Positions 16,021-23,645 of a stretch of 64,000 nucleotides of DNA are shown piece after piece; positions within the stretch are counted from its first letter, which is position 1; each line of letters opens with the position of its first letter. The translations under genes and the position numbers were made by a program. Where the stretch lies: positions 1 through 64,000 of the forward strand of contig NZ_BILZ01000027.1 of the NCBI RefSeq assembly GCF_004000825.1, given 5' to 3'. Below the pieces are notes generated by a model, which worked only from the letters and a program-made list of their open reading frames with translations, searched no databases and was not told where the DNA came from. This DNA comes from Paenibacillus kobensis NBRC 15729. Lineage in GTDB: Bacteria > Bacillota > Bacilli > Paenibacillales > Paenibacillaceae.

Positions 16021-17094
16021 TTACCTGAACCTGCCTGAAGCCTGTTTGAAGACGCGCCGCTGCAACCTCTGACCGACACGCAATCCTTCTTTCAACTCTG
16101 CAATCATGTCGCGTGTCAACTTTCTTACGGTCAGCTTGCCGTTATTGGCATACATCCCCATCTCCTGCTTCTCCGTTGCCATCAGACGCAGCTTCAGAAA
16201 TAATCGAAACGCACGCTCGTACGATTCCGCCTCCGATTCTGTCAGTATGCCAGCCTCCCGCAGTTCCGCCATCCTCTTCAATGTGGAAGTGCTGCGAATG
16301 TCCTGCCGAATCGCCAACAGCCGAATAGCGTTCACCATCGGAATATACGCTCCGTATTTCATATCCAGGCTGCCCGCGTCCTCCCCGTACTGCTCCTTGA
16401 GCAGTTGACCGAACACGCCGATAAGCACTTTGTGACGCATCGTATTGTCCAGCATACGTTGCACAATGACCGGATGCTTCAACATGTCATGATTAAAAGT
16501 GTCGCGCAAACGCGCCACGAGATCATCCGCACCATACACACAGCGCCCGTCCGCTACAATAAGCAATTGCCGAACCGATTCCCAAGCCGGCTCGTCAAAC
16601 CATCCGTTTAGCTGCTCTACCCACTGCGCCAGCGACATCCCCCACTCTGGATGATCGCTGAGCACATTCCCTTCGCAGCGCGGAAACCCTAGCCGTTCCA
16701 ACAGAATAACGATCTGCTTCGACAGCTCCGCAAAATAATGACGGTACGCCTCCGCCTCTTCCGGGCTCGATCCGTCGTCATAGACAAGACCGCTGTCCTG
16801 ATCGCTGGACAGCGTCTGCTCTCCCCTTCCGCCGCTGCCGAACAAAATATACGCATAAGGCACGGGGGGAAAACCCATCCCAGCCCGTGCCAAATCTGCT
16901 TCTGCGAGCGCTATGGAACGCCGGATCAGCGCATCATAGTACTCGTTCAGCTCGGTATAAAATTGTTCGACCGGCAGTTCGGACAGCACCGCTGCCATTC
17001 GTGCGTTTACATGATCCCGCAGGCTGCGCAGCGCGTCCGCGTCGACGGCATTGCCGATCGACTGCAGCAGCTGCGACCGATGCGGATCGCTCAT
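16021..17094 (-). CDS. DUF294 putative nucleotidyltransferase (GlnD-like domain)
   Basis: A 357-residue protein with the DUF294 nucleotidyltransferase core (LFGSGGRGEQTLSSDQDSGL, about 84-103). This is the GlnD/PII-uridylyltransferase-like signature with Asp98 and Asp100 as candidate metal ligands. A helical DUF294 C-terminal substrate-binding region follows (about 200-340). No CBS or cyclic-nucleotide domain is fused, although these are common in other members. The gene starts 43 nt after the amt stop. The frame is open to 17118, but GGGGAGAGG lies 7 nt before the ATG at 17094. Nucleotidylation of a partner is family inference. No PII gene is present here. Confidence 0.82.
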   Translation of the reverse strand: MSDPHRSQLLQSIGNAVDADALRSLRDHVNARMAAVLSELPVEQFYTELNEYYDALIRRSIALAEADLARAGMGFPPVPYAYILFGSGGRGEQTLSSDQDSGLVYDDGSSPEEAEAYRHYFAELSKQIVILLERLGFPRCEGNVLSDHPEWGMSLAQWVEQLNGWFDEPAWESVRQLLIVADGRCVYGADDLVARLRDTFNHDMLKHPVIVQRMLDNTMRHKVLIGVFGQLLKEQYGEDAGSLDMKYGAYIPMVNAIRLLAIRQDIRSTSTLKRMAELREAGILTESEAESYERAFRLFLKLRLMATEKQEMGMYANNGKLTVRKLTRDMIAELKEGLRVGQRLQRRVFKQASGRFR

Positions 17095-17137
17095 GCGCCG
17101 TCCTCTCCCCTCGGTCAATGTCCCATCATTTCAACCA

Positions 17138-18517
17138 TTATGCTTGAATGTTGTTTTGTGCCTTTTTCATTTGTTCAGGATAACCATACGTGCCGTGCTC
17201 GCTTAGGTCAAGACCGATAATTTCTTGCTCTTCCGTAACGCGAAGTCCCATCACGACTTTCATTATGCCAAGTACGATGAACGAAACGACCAGTACGTAT
17301 GCACCGCAGACGACGACCGATTCGAATTGAACCCACAGTTGGTGCCAGCTTCCCGTGTCAATCAGACCGCCGCGGCCGACGTTAACTTTCGTCGCCAGCT
17401 CATCCGTTGCAAAGATACCGTTCGCCAGCGTACCCCAGACACCTGCCGCGCCGTGAACCGACAGAGCATAGATTGGATCGTCGATACGAAGTTTCTCGAA
17501 CAATTTGGCACTGAAGAATACGAGCACGCCTGCTACCAGACCGATAACAACCGCCGCCCAAGGATCTACGAATGCACAAGATGCGGTAATGGCAACGAGA
17601 CCTGCCAACGCGCCGTTGAGCGTCGTCGAAATATCCGCTTTGCCGGATACTGCCCACGAGATCAGCAGGGCAGCAACCGTACCAGCGCCAGCGCCGAGCA
17701 TGGTGTTGAATGCAACGAAGCCGAAGAAACCGTCGCCTACGCTAAGCGCGCTGCCTGCATTGAAGCCGAACCAACCGACCCACAGCAAGAGAACCGACAA
17801 AGCGCTGAATACTTGGTTATGACCGAGAATTTCATTAGAAGAACCATCTTTATTGAATTTACCGATCCGCGGTTTCAACAAAATCGTGCCTGCCATTGCA
17901 GCAAGCGCACCTGTCAAGTGAACAACCGTCGAGCCTGCATAGTCTTGCGCTCCATCTTGGGCAAGCCAGCCGCCGCCCCAAATCCAGTGTGCGATAACCG
18001 GATAAATAATGATCGAGAATAATACCGTGAACACGAGATAGACCGACAGCTTAGCGCGTTCCGCGAAGCCGCCCCATGCGATCGACAACGAGATCGTCGC
18101 GAATGCGAGTTGGAACAGGAAGAACGTCGTGATTGGGAATGCATCACCCTCGCCTGCCGAGTTCGTCGGGCTGAAGAAGAAATCGCCCCAGCCGATAAAT
18201 TTCCGGAGGCCGTCGCTAATATCAGCGCCTCCGTTGAAAATGCCGTAGCCGAAAGCCCAATAGATGAGCGTACACAAGCCGACTGTGAAAATCGTCTTGC
18301 CGGCAACGTGGCCCGCATTTTTCATTCGCGTCGAGCCCGTCTCAAGCAAAATGAATCCGCCTTGCATCAAAAGTACGAGTACGAACGCAACGACGATCCA
18401 CAGCGAGTTCAACCCCATGTTCAGCATGGAGGTCGATGGACCTTCATCCGCCGCGAAAGCCATTGCCGGGAAAAGCATGAGTAAGGCACTTACCGATAAC
18501 AATAACTTCTTGACCAC
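17138..18517 (-). CDS. amt: Ammonium transporter (Amt)
   Basis: An ammonium channel/transporter of about 459 residues with a cleavable signal peptide (MVKKLLLSVSALLMLFPAMAFA) and eleven expected membrane helices. Family blocks include GFILLETGSTRMKNAGH, FQLAFATISLSIAWGGFAER, STVVHLTGALAAM, GWFGFNAGSA, FVAFNTMLGAGAGTVAA and LSVHGAAGVWGTLANG. These carry the pore histidines (VHLTG and VHGAAG). The GTG at 18517 is favoured because GAGGGAG lies 8 nt before it, although the frame also allows a GTG three codons upstream. It heads an operon with DUF294 and exonuclease genes and has two GlnR-type boxes. It lacks the usual glnK partner. Confidence 0.95.
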   Translation of the reverse strand: MVKKLLLSVSALLMLFPAMAFAADEGPSTSMLNMGLNSLWIVVAFVLVLLMQGGFILLETGSTRMKNAGHVAGKTIFTVGLCTLIYWAFGYGIFNGGADISDGLRKFIGWGDFFFSPTNSAGEGDAFPITTFFLFQLAFATISLSIAWGGFAERAKLSVYLVFTVLFSIIIYPVIAHWIWGGGWLAQDGAQDYAGSTVVHLTGALAAMAGTILLKPRIGKFNKDGSSNEILGHNQVFSALSVLLLWVGWFGFNAGSALSVGDGFFGFVAFNTMLGAGAGTVAALLISWAVSGKADISTTLNGALAGLVAITASCAFVDPWAAVVIGLVAGVLVFFSAKLFEKLRIDDPIYALSVHGAAGVWGTLANGIFATDELATKVNVGRGGLIDTGSWHQLWVQFESVVVCGAYVLVVSFIVLGIMKVVMGLRVTEEQEIIGLDLSEHGTYGYPEQMKKAQNNIQA

Positions 18518-18534
18518 AACGACCACTCCCTCAA

Positions 18535-18551
18535 TGTCATGTTAACTAACA
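18535..18551 (-). promoter_or_regulatory. GlnR/TnrA-type box II, downstream of amt transcription start
   Basis: TGTCATGTTAACTAACA fits the nitrogen-regulator consensus TGTNAN7TNACA at every fixed position. It lies between the predicted transcription start (~18566) and the amt ribosome-binding site, a position expected for repression. Confidence 0.75.
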
Positions 18552-18572
18552 TCTAGCGAAAGACTTAAGGTC

Positions 18573-18601
18573 ATTATAGTAAGGAAATTCGATTTTGACA
18601 A
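18573..18601 (-). promoter_or_regulatory. Sigma-A promoter of amt operon
   Basis: On the minus strand TTGTCA (18601-18596), a 17-bp spacer and a perfect TATAAT (18578-18573) lie between the two GlnR-type boxes. Confidence 0.8.
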
Positions 18602-18660
18602 TACACAATTTGCATAAAATGCTGACATGAGCTAACAATCGTTATCCTCGTTTACATCAA

Positions 18661-18677
18661 TGTAATGTTAGATAACA
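18661..18677 (-). promoter_or_regulatory. GlnR/TnrA-type box I, upstream of amt promoter
   Basis: TGTAATGTTAGATAACA fits TGTNAN7TNACA exactly. Its centre is ~100 bp upstream of the predicted amt transcription start, which suits activation. A degenerate third half-matching site lies at 18621-18637. Confidence 0.75.
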
Positions 18678-18818
18678 TAAGAAGTCCGAGTTCTATATAC
18701 AATCGACATATATCTCTATAACAAACCTACCTTTTGTAAGCGGAATACACGGCATGAAATACCTTCTGTTCGTTTCGACTGCAAATATTACAATTTGCGC
18801 AACTTAAAAGCGTTACGT

Positions 18819-18848
18819 TTGACTGTACGGTTCGTTACCCGTTATCAT
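18819..18848 (+). promoter_or_regulatory. Promoter of MerR-family gene
   Basis: TTGACT (18819-18824), an 18-bp spacer and TATCAT (18843-18848) lie 42 bp upstream of the GTG start. The spacing is one base longer than ideal. Confidence 0.5.
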
Positions 18849-18890
18849 GAATATAGGTAGTTAGGAATGTGAAAGAAAGAAGGTGCGAAT

Positions 18891-19331
18891 GTGGCAGAGC
18901 AATCAATGTACCGGATCGGTGAGCTGGCTAAGCGAGCGAACATCAGCCCCAGAACGATCGATTACTACACTTCGCTTGGACTTATCGAAGCCGCACGACG
19001 CTCGGACAAAAATTACCGTCTCTACAACGACGAAACGCTTATGCGTCTGAAACGTATTGAACAAATGAAGACCGACAAGTTTTCGCTCGACGAAATCAAG
19101 CGCACACTTCACGACTGGGACCGGGTAACACCGGAAGAGCAGGTATCTCAGAAGCTTAGCGAACTGCAGCAGCAGCTTGCGAAGCTGGAGAAGGAAGTGA
19201 AAGAGCTGGAGCCGGTCATCGACCAATTAAAGCCGCGTCAAGCTAACAGGATGTATACCCGGCTGCTTCCTCAGACGGCAGCCTGCATCGAAGCGCTGAT
19301 GCTAATAATGAACAAGAGCAATCTTATGTAG
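18891..19331 (+). CDS. MerR-family transcriptional regulator
   Basis: A 146-residue regulator. The N-terminal winged helix-turn-helix is YRIGELAKRANISPRTIDYYTSLGLIEAARRSDKNYRLY written across residues ~6-45, followed by the second helical pair and a long coiled coil (about 80-120, heptads such as LSELQQQLAKLEKEVKELE). The C-terminus is short and has no conserved metal-binding cysteines, so metal sensing is unlikely. It differs from GlnR/TnrA in the recognition region, so it is not the likely regulator of the amt boxes. The start is GTG with GAAGGTG upstream. The YugP-like protease gene follows 51 bp later and is probably co-transcribed. Confidence 0.85.
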   Translation: MAEQSMYRIGELAKRANISPRTIDYYTSLGLIEAARRSDKNYRLYNDETLMRLKRIEQMKTDKFSLDEIKRTLHDWDRVTPEEQVSQKLSELQQQLAKLEKEVKELEPVIDQLKPRQANRMYTRLLPQTAACIEALMLIMNKSNLM

Positions 19332-19382
19332 CTTCGTTTCGATCGGGTATCGTCCACACTCTTCGTATGGAGGGATACATCT

Positions 19383-20072
19383 ATGTTATTATTTCACCCA
19401 ATGGATTTTTTGATTTTGATTGCATTCGCTGTTTCAATCTGGGCGCAATTCCGCGTCCGAAGTACGTTCAATCGATGGTCCAAAGTTCCCGTCATGAGCG
19501 GAATGACCGGTTATGACGCCGCTCGCCGGATGCTCGATGCGAACGGATTGCACAACGTTCCAATCGAACCGGTGCGAGGGACTCTTTCCGACCATTACGA
19601 CCCGATCCACCGCGTCGTAAGGCTGTCCGAATCGGTTTATTATGAACGTTCGATTTCAGCCATTTCGGTTGCATGCCACGAAGTTGGACACGCAATTCAG
19701 CACCACAAACGCTATCCGATGCTGACGCTTCGCCATCGCATGTTCCCGATCGTCAATTTCGCGTCCGGTCTTGCACCGTTCCTTCTTATCGCTGGCTTTC
19801 TGTTTCAAGCGACAGGCCTGATCGGTATAGGCATTATCTTCTTCGCCGCAGCGGTAGCCTTTCAACTCGTTACACTGCCGGTCGAATTCAATGCCAGCAG
19901 CCGCGCCCGCGACTTAATGGTAGCCGAAGGCTTCATCCGCAACGAAGAAGAACGCGGCGTCGCCAAAGTATTGAACGCTGCCGCACTCACTTATGTAGCA
20001 GCCGCGCTTATTTCATTGTTGGAGCTCATTAAGTACATTCTCATTTTCACATCGTCCAACAACGACGATTAA
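19383..20072 (+). CDS. YugP-family membrane zinc metalloprotease
   Basis: A 229-residue membrane protein with the zinc motif HEVGHAIQH (His99, Glu100, His103). One N-terminal helix (about 7-23), two central helices (~125-165) and a C-terminal helix (~198-220) flank the catalytic region, and the third ligand is expected in the FNASSRARDLM segment. This is the neutral zinc metallopeptidase family of B. subtilis YugP. The physiological substrate is unknown. GGAGGG lies 8 nt before the ATG. The MerR gene just upstream may regulate it, which is inference. Confidence 0.88.
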   Translation: MLLFHPMDFLILIAFAVSIWAQFRVRSTFNRWSKVPVMSGMTGYDAARRMLDANGLHNVPIEPVRGTLSDHYDPIHRVVRLSESVYYERSISAISVACHEVGHAIQHHKRYPMLTLRHRMFPIVNFASGLAPFLLIAGFLFQATGLIGIGIIFFAAAVAFQLVTLPVEFNASSRARDLMVAEGFIRNEEERGVAKVLNAAALTYVAAALISLLELIKYILIFTSSNNDD

Positions 20073-20130
20073 TCGCCCCAGCAGATAACGCTAACCAGTC
20101 AACTTTTCAATTGACCATATGAATACTAAA

Positions 20131-20188
20131 CACCCCTTAGAACGAGTAAAGGAAGATCATTTCCGATACTCAGACTAAGGGGTTTTCT
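20131..20188 (+). terminator. Terminator of merR-yugP unit
   Basis: ACCCCTTAG and CTAAGGGGT pair, with inner GAGTA/TACTC and GGAA/TTCC pairs extending the stem, and TTTTC follows. Confidence 0.85.
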
Positions 20189-20205
20189 TATTCTATGACA
20201 ACAGC

Positions 20206-20242
20206 AAAAAGCCGCCCCCTCGCCTTACGGCTCCAGGGCGGC
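20206..20242 (-). terminator. Terminator of LysR-family gene
   Basis: On the minus strand GCCGCCCT...GGGGCGGC pairs around GGAGCCGTAAGGCGA and is followed by TTTTTGCTG. Confidence 0.8.
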
Positions 20243-20302
20243 CCTGCGTTCGCACATCAGGCAATCGGCTTCCTCGACGGATTGCCTGCCTGTGCGTCTT
20301 AT

Positions 20303-21205
20303 TCACTTGTCGTGCATGTTACGGTTGAAGTAATCGATCAAGAAGTTGCGGAACACTTTGGCCACGAGCGGCAGCTTCTCGTTCGTCCGGTGAATCAAAC
20401 CGATCGTGCGCGTTACGCTAGGCGACTTCAACTTCACCTTCGCAGGCTGCAGCGGCCCCGTCTGACGCAGCGCCATATCCGGAAGCAAGCTAACGCCCAT
20501 ACCGGCCGCTACAAGCCCTCTAATCGTATCGGTCTCTTCACCCTCGAACCCGACCTTCGGCGTAAAGCCTGCCTCATGACAGGCCTCCCAGACGATCGGG
20601 CGAAGCGAATAGCCCTCGCTGAACATGACGAACGTCTCGTCCTTCAATTCTGCAAGATCGATCTCCTCGCGGCTGGCAAGCGAGTGATTCGGCGGCAGGA
20701 TCGCATACAGAGACTCTGTAAGCAGCACTTCACCGCACACCGCTTGATGATCGTCCGGGAACGGCGAGATGAACGCCAGATCGATGTCGCCCTGCACCAT
20801 ATCCCGCAACAAACTGGGATACATCCCTTGCTTAAACCTGAATTGCACCTTCGGATGCTGCTTACGGAAAGCAGCAACGACTTGCGGTACAAGCGACATG
20901 CCTAGACTGTGCGGGAAACCTAGCCGAATCTCCCCGCGTTCCGGATCCATAAACTCATGAATCTCGATGACAGCGCGCTCGATGTCGCCTAGAATAACTT
21001 CCGCACGCTTCAAGAACAGCTGACCGGCAGGAGTCAACTGCAAATTGCGGCCTTTCTGCAGAAACAGCTTAACGCCAAGCTCCTCCTCCAATTGATGGAT
21101 TTGCCTGCTGACAGCGGATTGTGCGACATGAAGCTCTTCGGCCGCTTGCGTCACATGCTCTTTCTTGGCCACCTTAACAAAATAGTATAACTGACGAAGT
21201 TCCAT
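20303..21205 (-). CDS. LysR-family regulator, GltC-like
   Basis: A 300-residue LysR-type regulator. The winged helix-turn-helix occupies residues 1-60 (MELRQLYYFVKVAKKEHVT, then AAEELHVAQSAVSRQIHQLE) and the type 2 periplasmic-binding-like effector domain ~90-295. The sequence strongly resembles B. subtilis GltC, the activator of glutamate synthase genes (shared REHV, GFP.SLG, GLV.AGMGV.LLP blocks). No gltAB is adjacent, so the target is unproven. MELRQL is the family start. The only purine-rich site (GGAAGGAGAG) is ~15 nt upstream of it, and an in-frame TTG at 21247 is an alternative. The gene is divergent from tpx. Confidence 0.85.
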   Translation of the reverse strand: MELRQLYYFVKVAKKEHVTQAAEELHVAQSAVSRQIHQLEEELGVKLFLQKGRNLQLTPAGQLFLKRAEVILGDIERAVIEIHEFMDPERGEIRLGFPHSLGMSLVPQVVAAFRKQHPKVQFRFKQGMYPSLLRDMVQGDIDLAFISPFPDDHQAVCGEVLLTESLYAILPPNHSLASREEIDLAELKDETFVMFSEGYSLRPIVWEACHEAGFTPKVGFEGEETDTIRGLVAAGMGVSLLPDMALRQTGPLQPAKVKLKSPSVTRTIGLIHRTNEKLPLVAKVFRNFLIDYFNRNMHDK

Positions 21206-21364
21206 GTTAAGCCCGTCAAGTCTCTCCTTCCGTACTACCCCTATCAACGTTCCACTCTATAGATACGCTGATTCCCCCTCTTGGCTTCAATTGGACAAGC
21301 CGGAAACAAAACGATTATAATAATGGGTGGAATCCACCAATTATCCGAGGGAGGAAATATTCAA

Positions 21365-21877
21365 ATGTCTCAAGAACGCAATGCAGCATTTAAAGGAAAT
21401 CCAATTACGCTTGTAGGTCCAGAACTCAAAGCAGGTGACCAAGCGCCAGATTTCCAACTGAATAAAAACTTGCTCGAAACGGTGTCGCTGAACGATTATG
21501 CCGGCAAAATTAAACTGATCAGCGTTGTTCCATCGATCGACACTGGTGTATGCGATGCGCAAACCCGCCGTTTCAACGAAGAAGCAAGCAGCCTCGGGGA
21601 CAACGTAGTCATCCTCACTGTAAGCGTCGACCTTCCATTCGCTCAAGCCCGCTGGTGCGGCGCTGCAGGCGTCGACCGTGTCGTTCTGCTCTCCGATTAC
21701 AAGTCGCACAGCTTCGGCGAAGCTTATGGCGTCTATATTAAAGAATTCGGACTCGATATGCGTTCCATCTTCGTTCTCGACGCGAACAATCAAGTGAAAT
21801 ACGTCGAGTACTTGGGCGAAATGACAGAGCATCCGAACTATGAGGCAGCAATCAGCGCCGTTAAGTCGCTTCTGTAA
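21365..21877 (+). CDS. tpx: Thiol peroxidase
   Basis: An atypical 2-Cys peroxiredoxin of 170 residues that reduces H2O2 and alkyl hydroperoxides using thioredoxin. The signature [17 protein letters not shown] holds the peroxidatic Cys63, and [12 protein letters not shown] holds the resolving Cys98. The length is standard for Tpx. GAGGGAGGAAATATTCAA places the ribosome-binding site properly before the ATG. An in-frame extension to 21281 is ruled out by that site. A TATAAT at 21316-21321 with TTGGAC 19 bp upstream is the best promoter candidate. Confidence 0.95.
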   Translation: MSQERNAAFKGNPITLVGPELKAGDQAPDFQLNKNLLETVSLNDYAGKIKLISVVPSIDTGVCDAQTRRFNEEASSLGDNVVILTVSVDLPFAQARWCGAAGVDRVVLLSDYKSHSFGEAYGVYIKEFGLDMRSIFVLDANNQVKYVEYLGEMTEHPNYEAAISAVKSLL

Positions 21878-21893
21878 TTGCCCCTCTCATAGA

Positions 21894-21931
21894 CAAAGCG
21901 AGTGAAGGAGCTTCCTTCCTCGCTTTTTTTC
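21894..21931 (+). terminator. Terminator of tpx
   Basis: AAAGCGAG/CTCGCTTT with an inner GAAGGA/TCCTTC stem is followed by seven T. Confidence 0.9.
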
Positions 21932-21956
21932 TTGATGTCCGATTCGTGTGTATGCT

Positions 21957-22280
21957 TTATTGGGTTGGCGTCGTCTTGTAGGCTGCCAGCTTCTTGTCCA
22001 ATATGCGGTAAAGAGCCAGGATGACCCGGTAATTCGATCCGAGGTCGCCGAGCGAGCCACGGGACGCCGAATAAATATCGACCGCGCTTGTCCATGCATT
22101 CACACCGATAACCGACACGGTTATATCCATCGTACGGCCTGTAACCGTGCGCTTCTCCAGCACAATCTCGCCTACAGTCGGCACTTCGTGAACAATCTTG
22201 TAGCCTTGAACTTTCTTAAGTGTCGACAAAACTTCGTCCCAAGTTTTATCTTTAGACAACTTGTAGTAATGGGATTTCAT
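21957..22280 (-). CDS. DUF1499-like small protein
   Basis: A 107-residue soluble protein. The pattern W-D-E-V-L near residue 14, a central beta-rich stretch, and SASRGSLGDLGSNYRVI near the C-terminus resembles DUF1499 proteins, whose conserved core is an RSASR-G-D-x-G-x-N-R motif. Its function is unknown. The frame is open 45 codons further upstream, but that extension is basic and lacks coding character. GAAGGA lies 8 nt before the ATG at 22280. It sits downstream of the probable 6S RNA on the same strand, behind that RNA's terminator. Confidence 0.6.
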   Translation of the reverse strand: MKSHYYKLSKDKTWDEVLSTLKKVQGYKIVHEVPTVGEIVLEKRTVTGRTMDITVSVIGVNAWTSAVDIYSASRGSLGDLGSNYRVILALYRILDKKLAAYKTTPTQ

Positions 22281-22440
22281 TAACGGATCCTTCGCTCTAT
22301 CCCCCGTTGATTCTTGACTGCGCAGCAGTCCGATCAAGGTCCGCTTCAACAAACGAGATCTCCCCCTCCGGCTTCGATGTACACTAAATACTATCATACC
22401 ACGATTAGGCCTCATCCGACAATTTGTACGTATACATATG

Positions 22441-22472
22441 CAAAAAATCCCGGTTCCGATGAGGAACCAGGA
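22441..22472 (-). terminator. Terminator of the probable 6S RNA
   Basis: On the minus strand ATCCTGGTTCC and GGAACCGGGAT pair across TCAT and are followed by TTTTTTG. Confidence 0.85.
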
Positions 22473-22668
22473 TCTTGTTGTTGAATAAAACCCGCAAATG
22501 CCGTCCGACTCACATGTTTCTGAACCCGCTCTCGCAGGTGGGTGTCCGCAGGAACGGTTTTGAGATCCCCCGCTTGAGGGGCATGTCAGCCGCGTTCCAA
22601 TCTAGGTCTCCCGTGAAACAGCCATTGGTTCAAAACAACGAAGAGTCGTAACGAGCACTGCAGGATGT
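22443..22668 (-). ncRNA. ssrS: Probable 6S RNA
   Basis: An untranslated, promoter-to-terminator unit of ~226 nt with no plausible ORF. The 5' segment GTTGTTTTGAA can pair with 3' TTCAACAAC to close a long rod. Inside it are hairpins CCAAT...ATTGG, GGAACG...CGTTCC enclosing GCCCC/GGGGG, and an ACCC...GGGT arm, giving the extended bulged-rod shape of 6S RNA. About 30-45 nt from the 5' end lies TTGTTTTGAACCAATGG. From memory this resembles the product-RNA template of B. subtilis 6S-1, and that is unverified. The SRP and T-box signatures are absent. Alternatives are another abundant sRNA or an unknown leader. Confidence 0.55.
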
Positions 22669-22674
22669 ATCGTT

Positions 22675-22703
22675 ATTATAGACGGATCAGAAGCAAAAGT
22701 AAA
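22675..22703 (-). promoter_or_regulatory. Strong sigma-A promoter of the probable 6S RNA
   Basis: On the minus strand TTTACT (22703-22698), a 17-bp spacer and a consensus TATAAT (22680-22675) predict a start near 22668. Confidence 0.75.
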
Positions 22704-22742
22704 CGTTCTATTCGACGTTATTTTTTACCGGATATCTGTCCA

Positions 22743-23504
22743 TTATTTCGTCTTAGCACCGTCATCGATCATCTCGCTAGATTCGTCTTGATCAGCAGCA
22801 CGCTTCTGATCTTCCTCCAACTGAGCCTGCATCTTCTGATAAATAATGTTGAAGTTCCAGTACGAGATGTACCCGATAATGCTAAACGTAAAGAATGGGA
22901 ACAAGAACGTCCATCTTAAGCTGAAATAGAATACGATGCCCGCCATCAACAGCGTGCTGATCGACCGGAACGGTCTGCCAATCGAGACGAGAATCGCGTT
23001 CTTAAGCAGCTGCATCGTCTTCATATGGTAATGAACGAGCATGGAGAAGAAGTTGAACATCGAGACGACAAGGATGAACAGGAAGCCGACGAACAAGTAT
23101 GAGATGAGCTGCATGTTCGGCTGATCCCAATACACTTTAAAGTCGACTAGGATAATAGCGTAGAATACGGCATACAGCAGGCCGCCTACCATGCTCTGTA
23201 CATAATTCTCCTTGTAACCGCGGAAGAACGTCTTGAACAGCGGCACGTCCACTTCACCCATAACCCACTTGCGCGTAACCGTGAACAAAGCAGCCGTAGC
23301 CGGAAACAGCGTGAATGGCGCTACCCCCAGCGCTGTGTACAGCATCGACAGCTGGACAGCTCCGTCGGTGCTAAAGAAAAGCGCCGACATAACGAAAAAC
23401 AAAAACGGAATCGAACAAATTGCCCACAGAACGTTCGTCACCGAAAGACGCATGATCCATTCGGAGATTCGATACATTCCTCCCATGAGGCCTTTCATTT
23501 CCAT
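22743..23504 (-). CDS. YesL-like (DUF624) membrane protein
   Basis: A 253-residue polytopic membrane protein with about five hydrophobic helices, beginning MEMKGLMGGMYRISEWIMRLSVTNVLW. This opening and the following SIPFLF, AALFTVTRKWVMGE and YHMKTMQLLKNAI blocks are characteristic of the DUF624/YesL family. That family is often found beside carbohydrate ABC transporters, but no such neighbour exists here. The C-terminal ~30 residues are charged and acidic. TTGGAGG lies 9 nt before the ATG at 23504, while the frame is open to 23579. The role is unknown. Confidence 0.8.
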   Translation of the reverse strand: MEMKGLMGGMYRISEWIMRLSVTNVLWAICSIPFLFFVMSALFFSTDGAVQLSMLYTALGVAPFTLFPATAALFTVTRKWVMGEVDVPLFKTFFRGYKENYVQSMVGGLLYAVFYAIILVDFKVYWDQPNMQLISYLFVGFLFILVVSMFNFFSMLVHYHMKTMQLLKNAILVSIGRPFRSISTLLMAGIVFYFSLRWTFLFPFFTFSIIGYISYWNFNIIYQKMQAQLEEDQKRAADQDESSEMIDDGAKTK

Positions 23505-23587
23505 GTCAATTCCTCCAATATACTCTGCTTTTTCCACGAAAGCGGTGCCATAAATGCTATGACGTAAGAAGCGAAGCATCCCGTAAT

Positions 23588-23641
23588 AAGAAAGACCGGA
23601 GGCCGGCTACGCCAGCGGCGCTGCCCAATCCCCCGGTCTTG
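23588..23641 (-). terminator. Terminator of cshA
   Basis: On the minus strand AAGACCGGGGGA and CCTCCGGTCTT pair around a GC-rich loop and TTCTTATT follows. Confidence 0.75.
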
Positions 23642-23645
23642 TGTC

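Noticed and set aside
18891-19331. MerR gene as the GlnR that binds the amt boxes
   Set aside because: Its helix-turn-helix (SPRTIDYYTSLGL) differs from GlnR/TnrA (SARQIRYYE-type), and it lacks the GlnR C-terminal tail.
21311-21330. PerR box upstream of tpx
   Set aside because: TTATAATAAT matches only the left half of TTATAATNATTATAA and is more simply the -10 region.
22443-22668. SRP RNA or T-box leader
   Set aside because: The conserved SRP GGAAGGAAGCAG-type loop is absent, and the T-box GGTACCGCG element is not matched (only TGGAACGCGG). No aminoacyl-tRNA synthetase or amino-acid gene follows.
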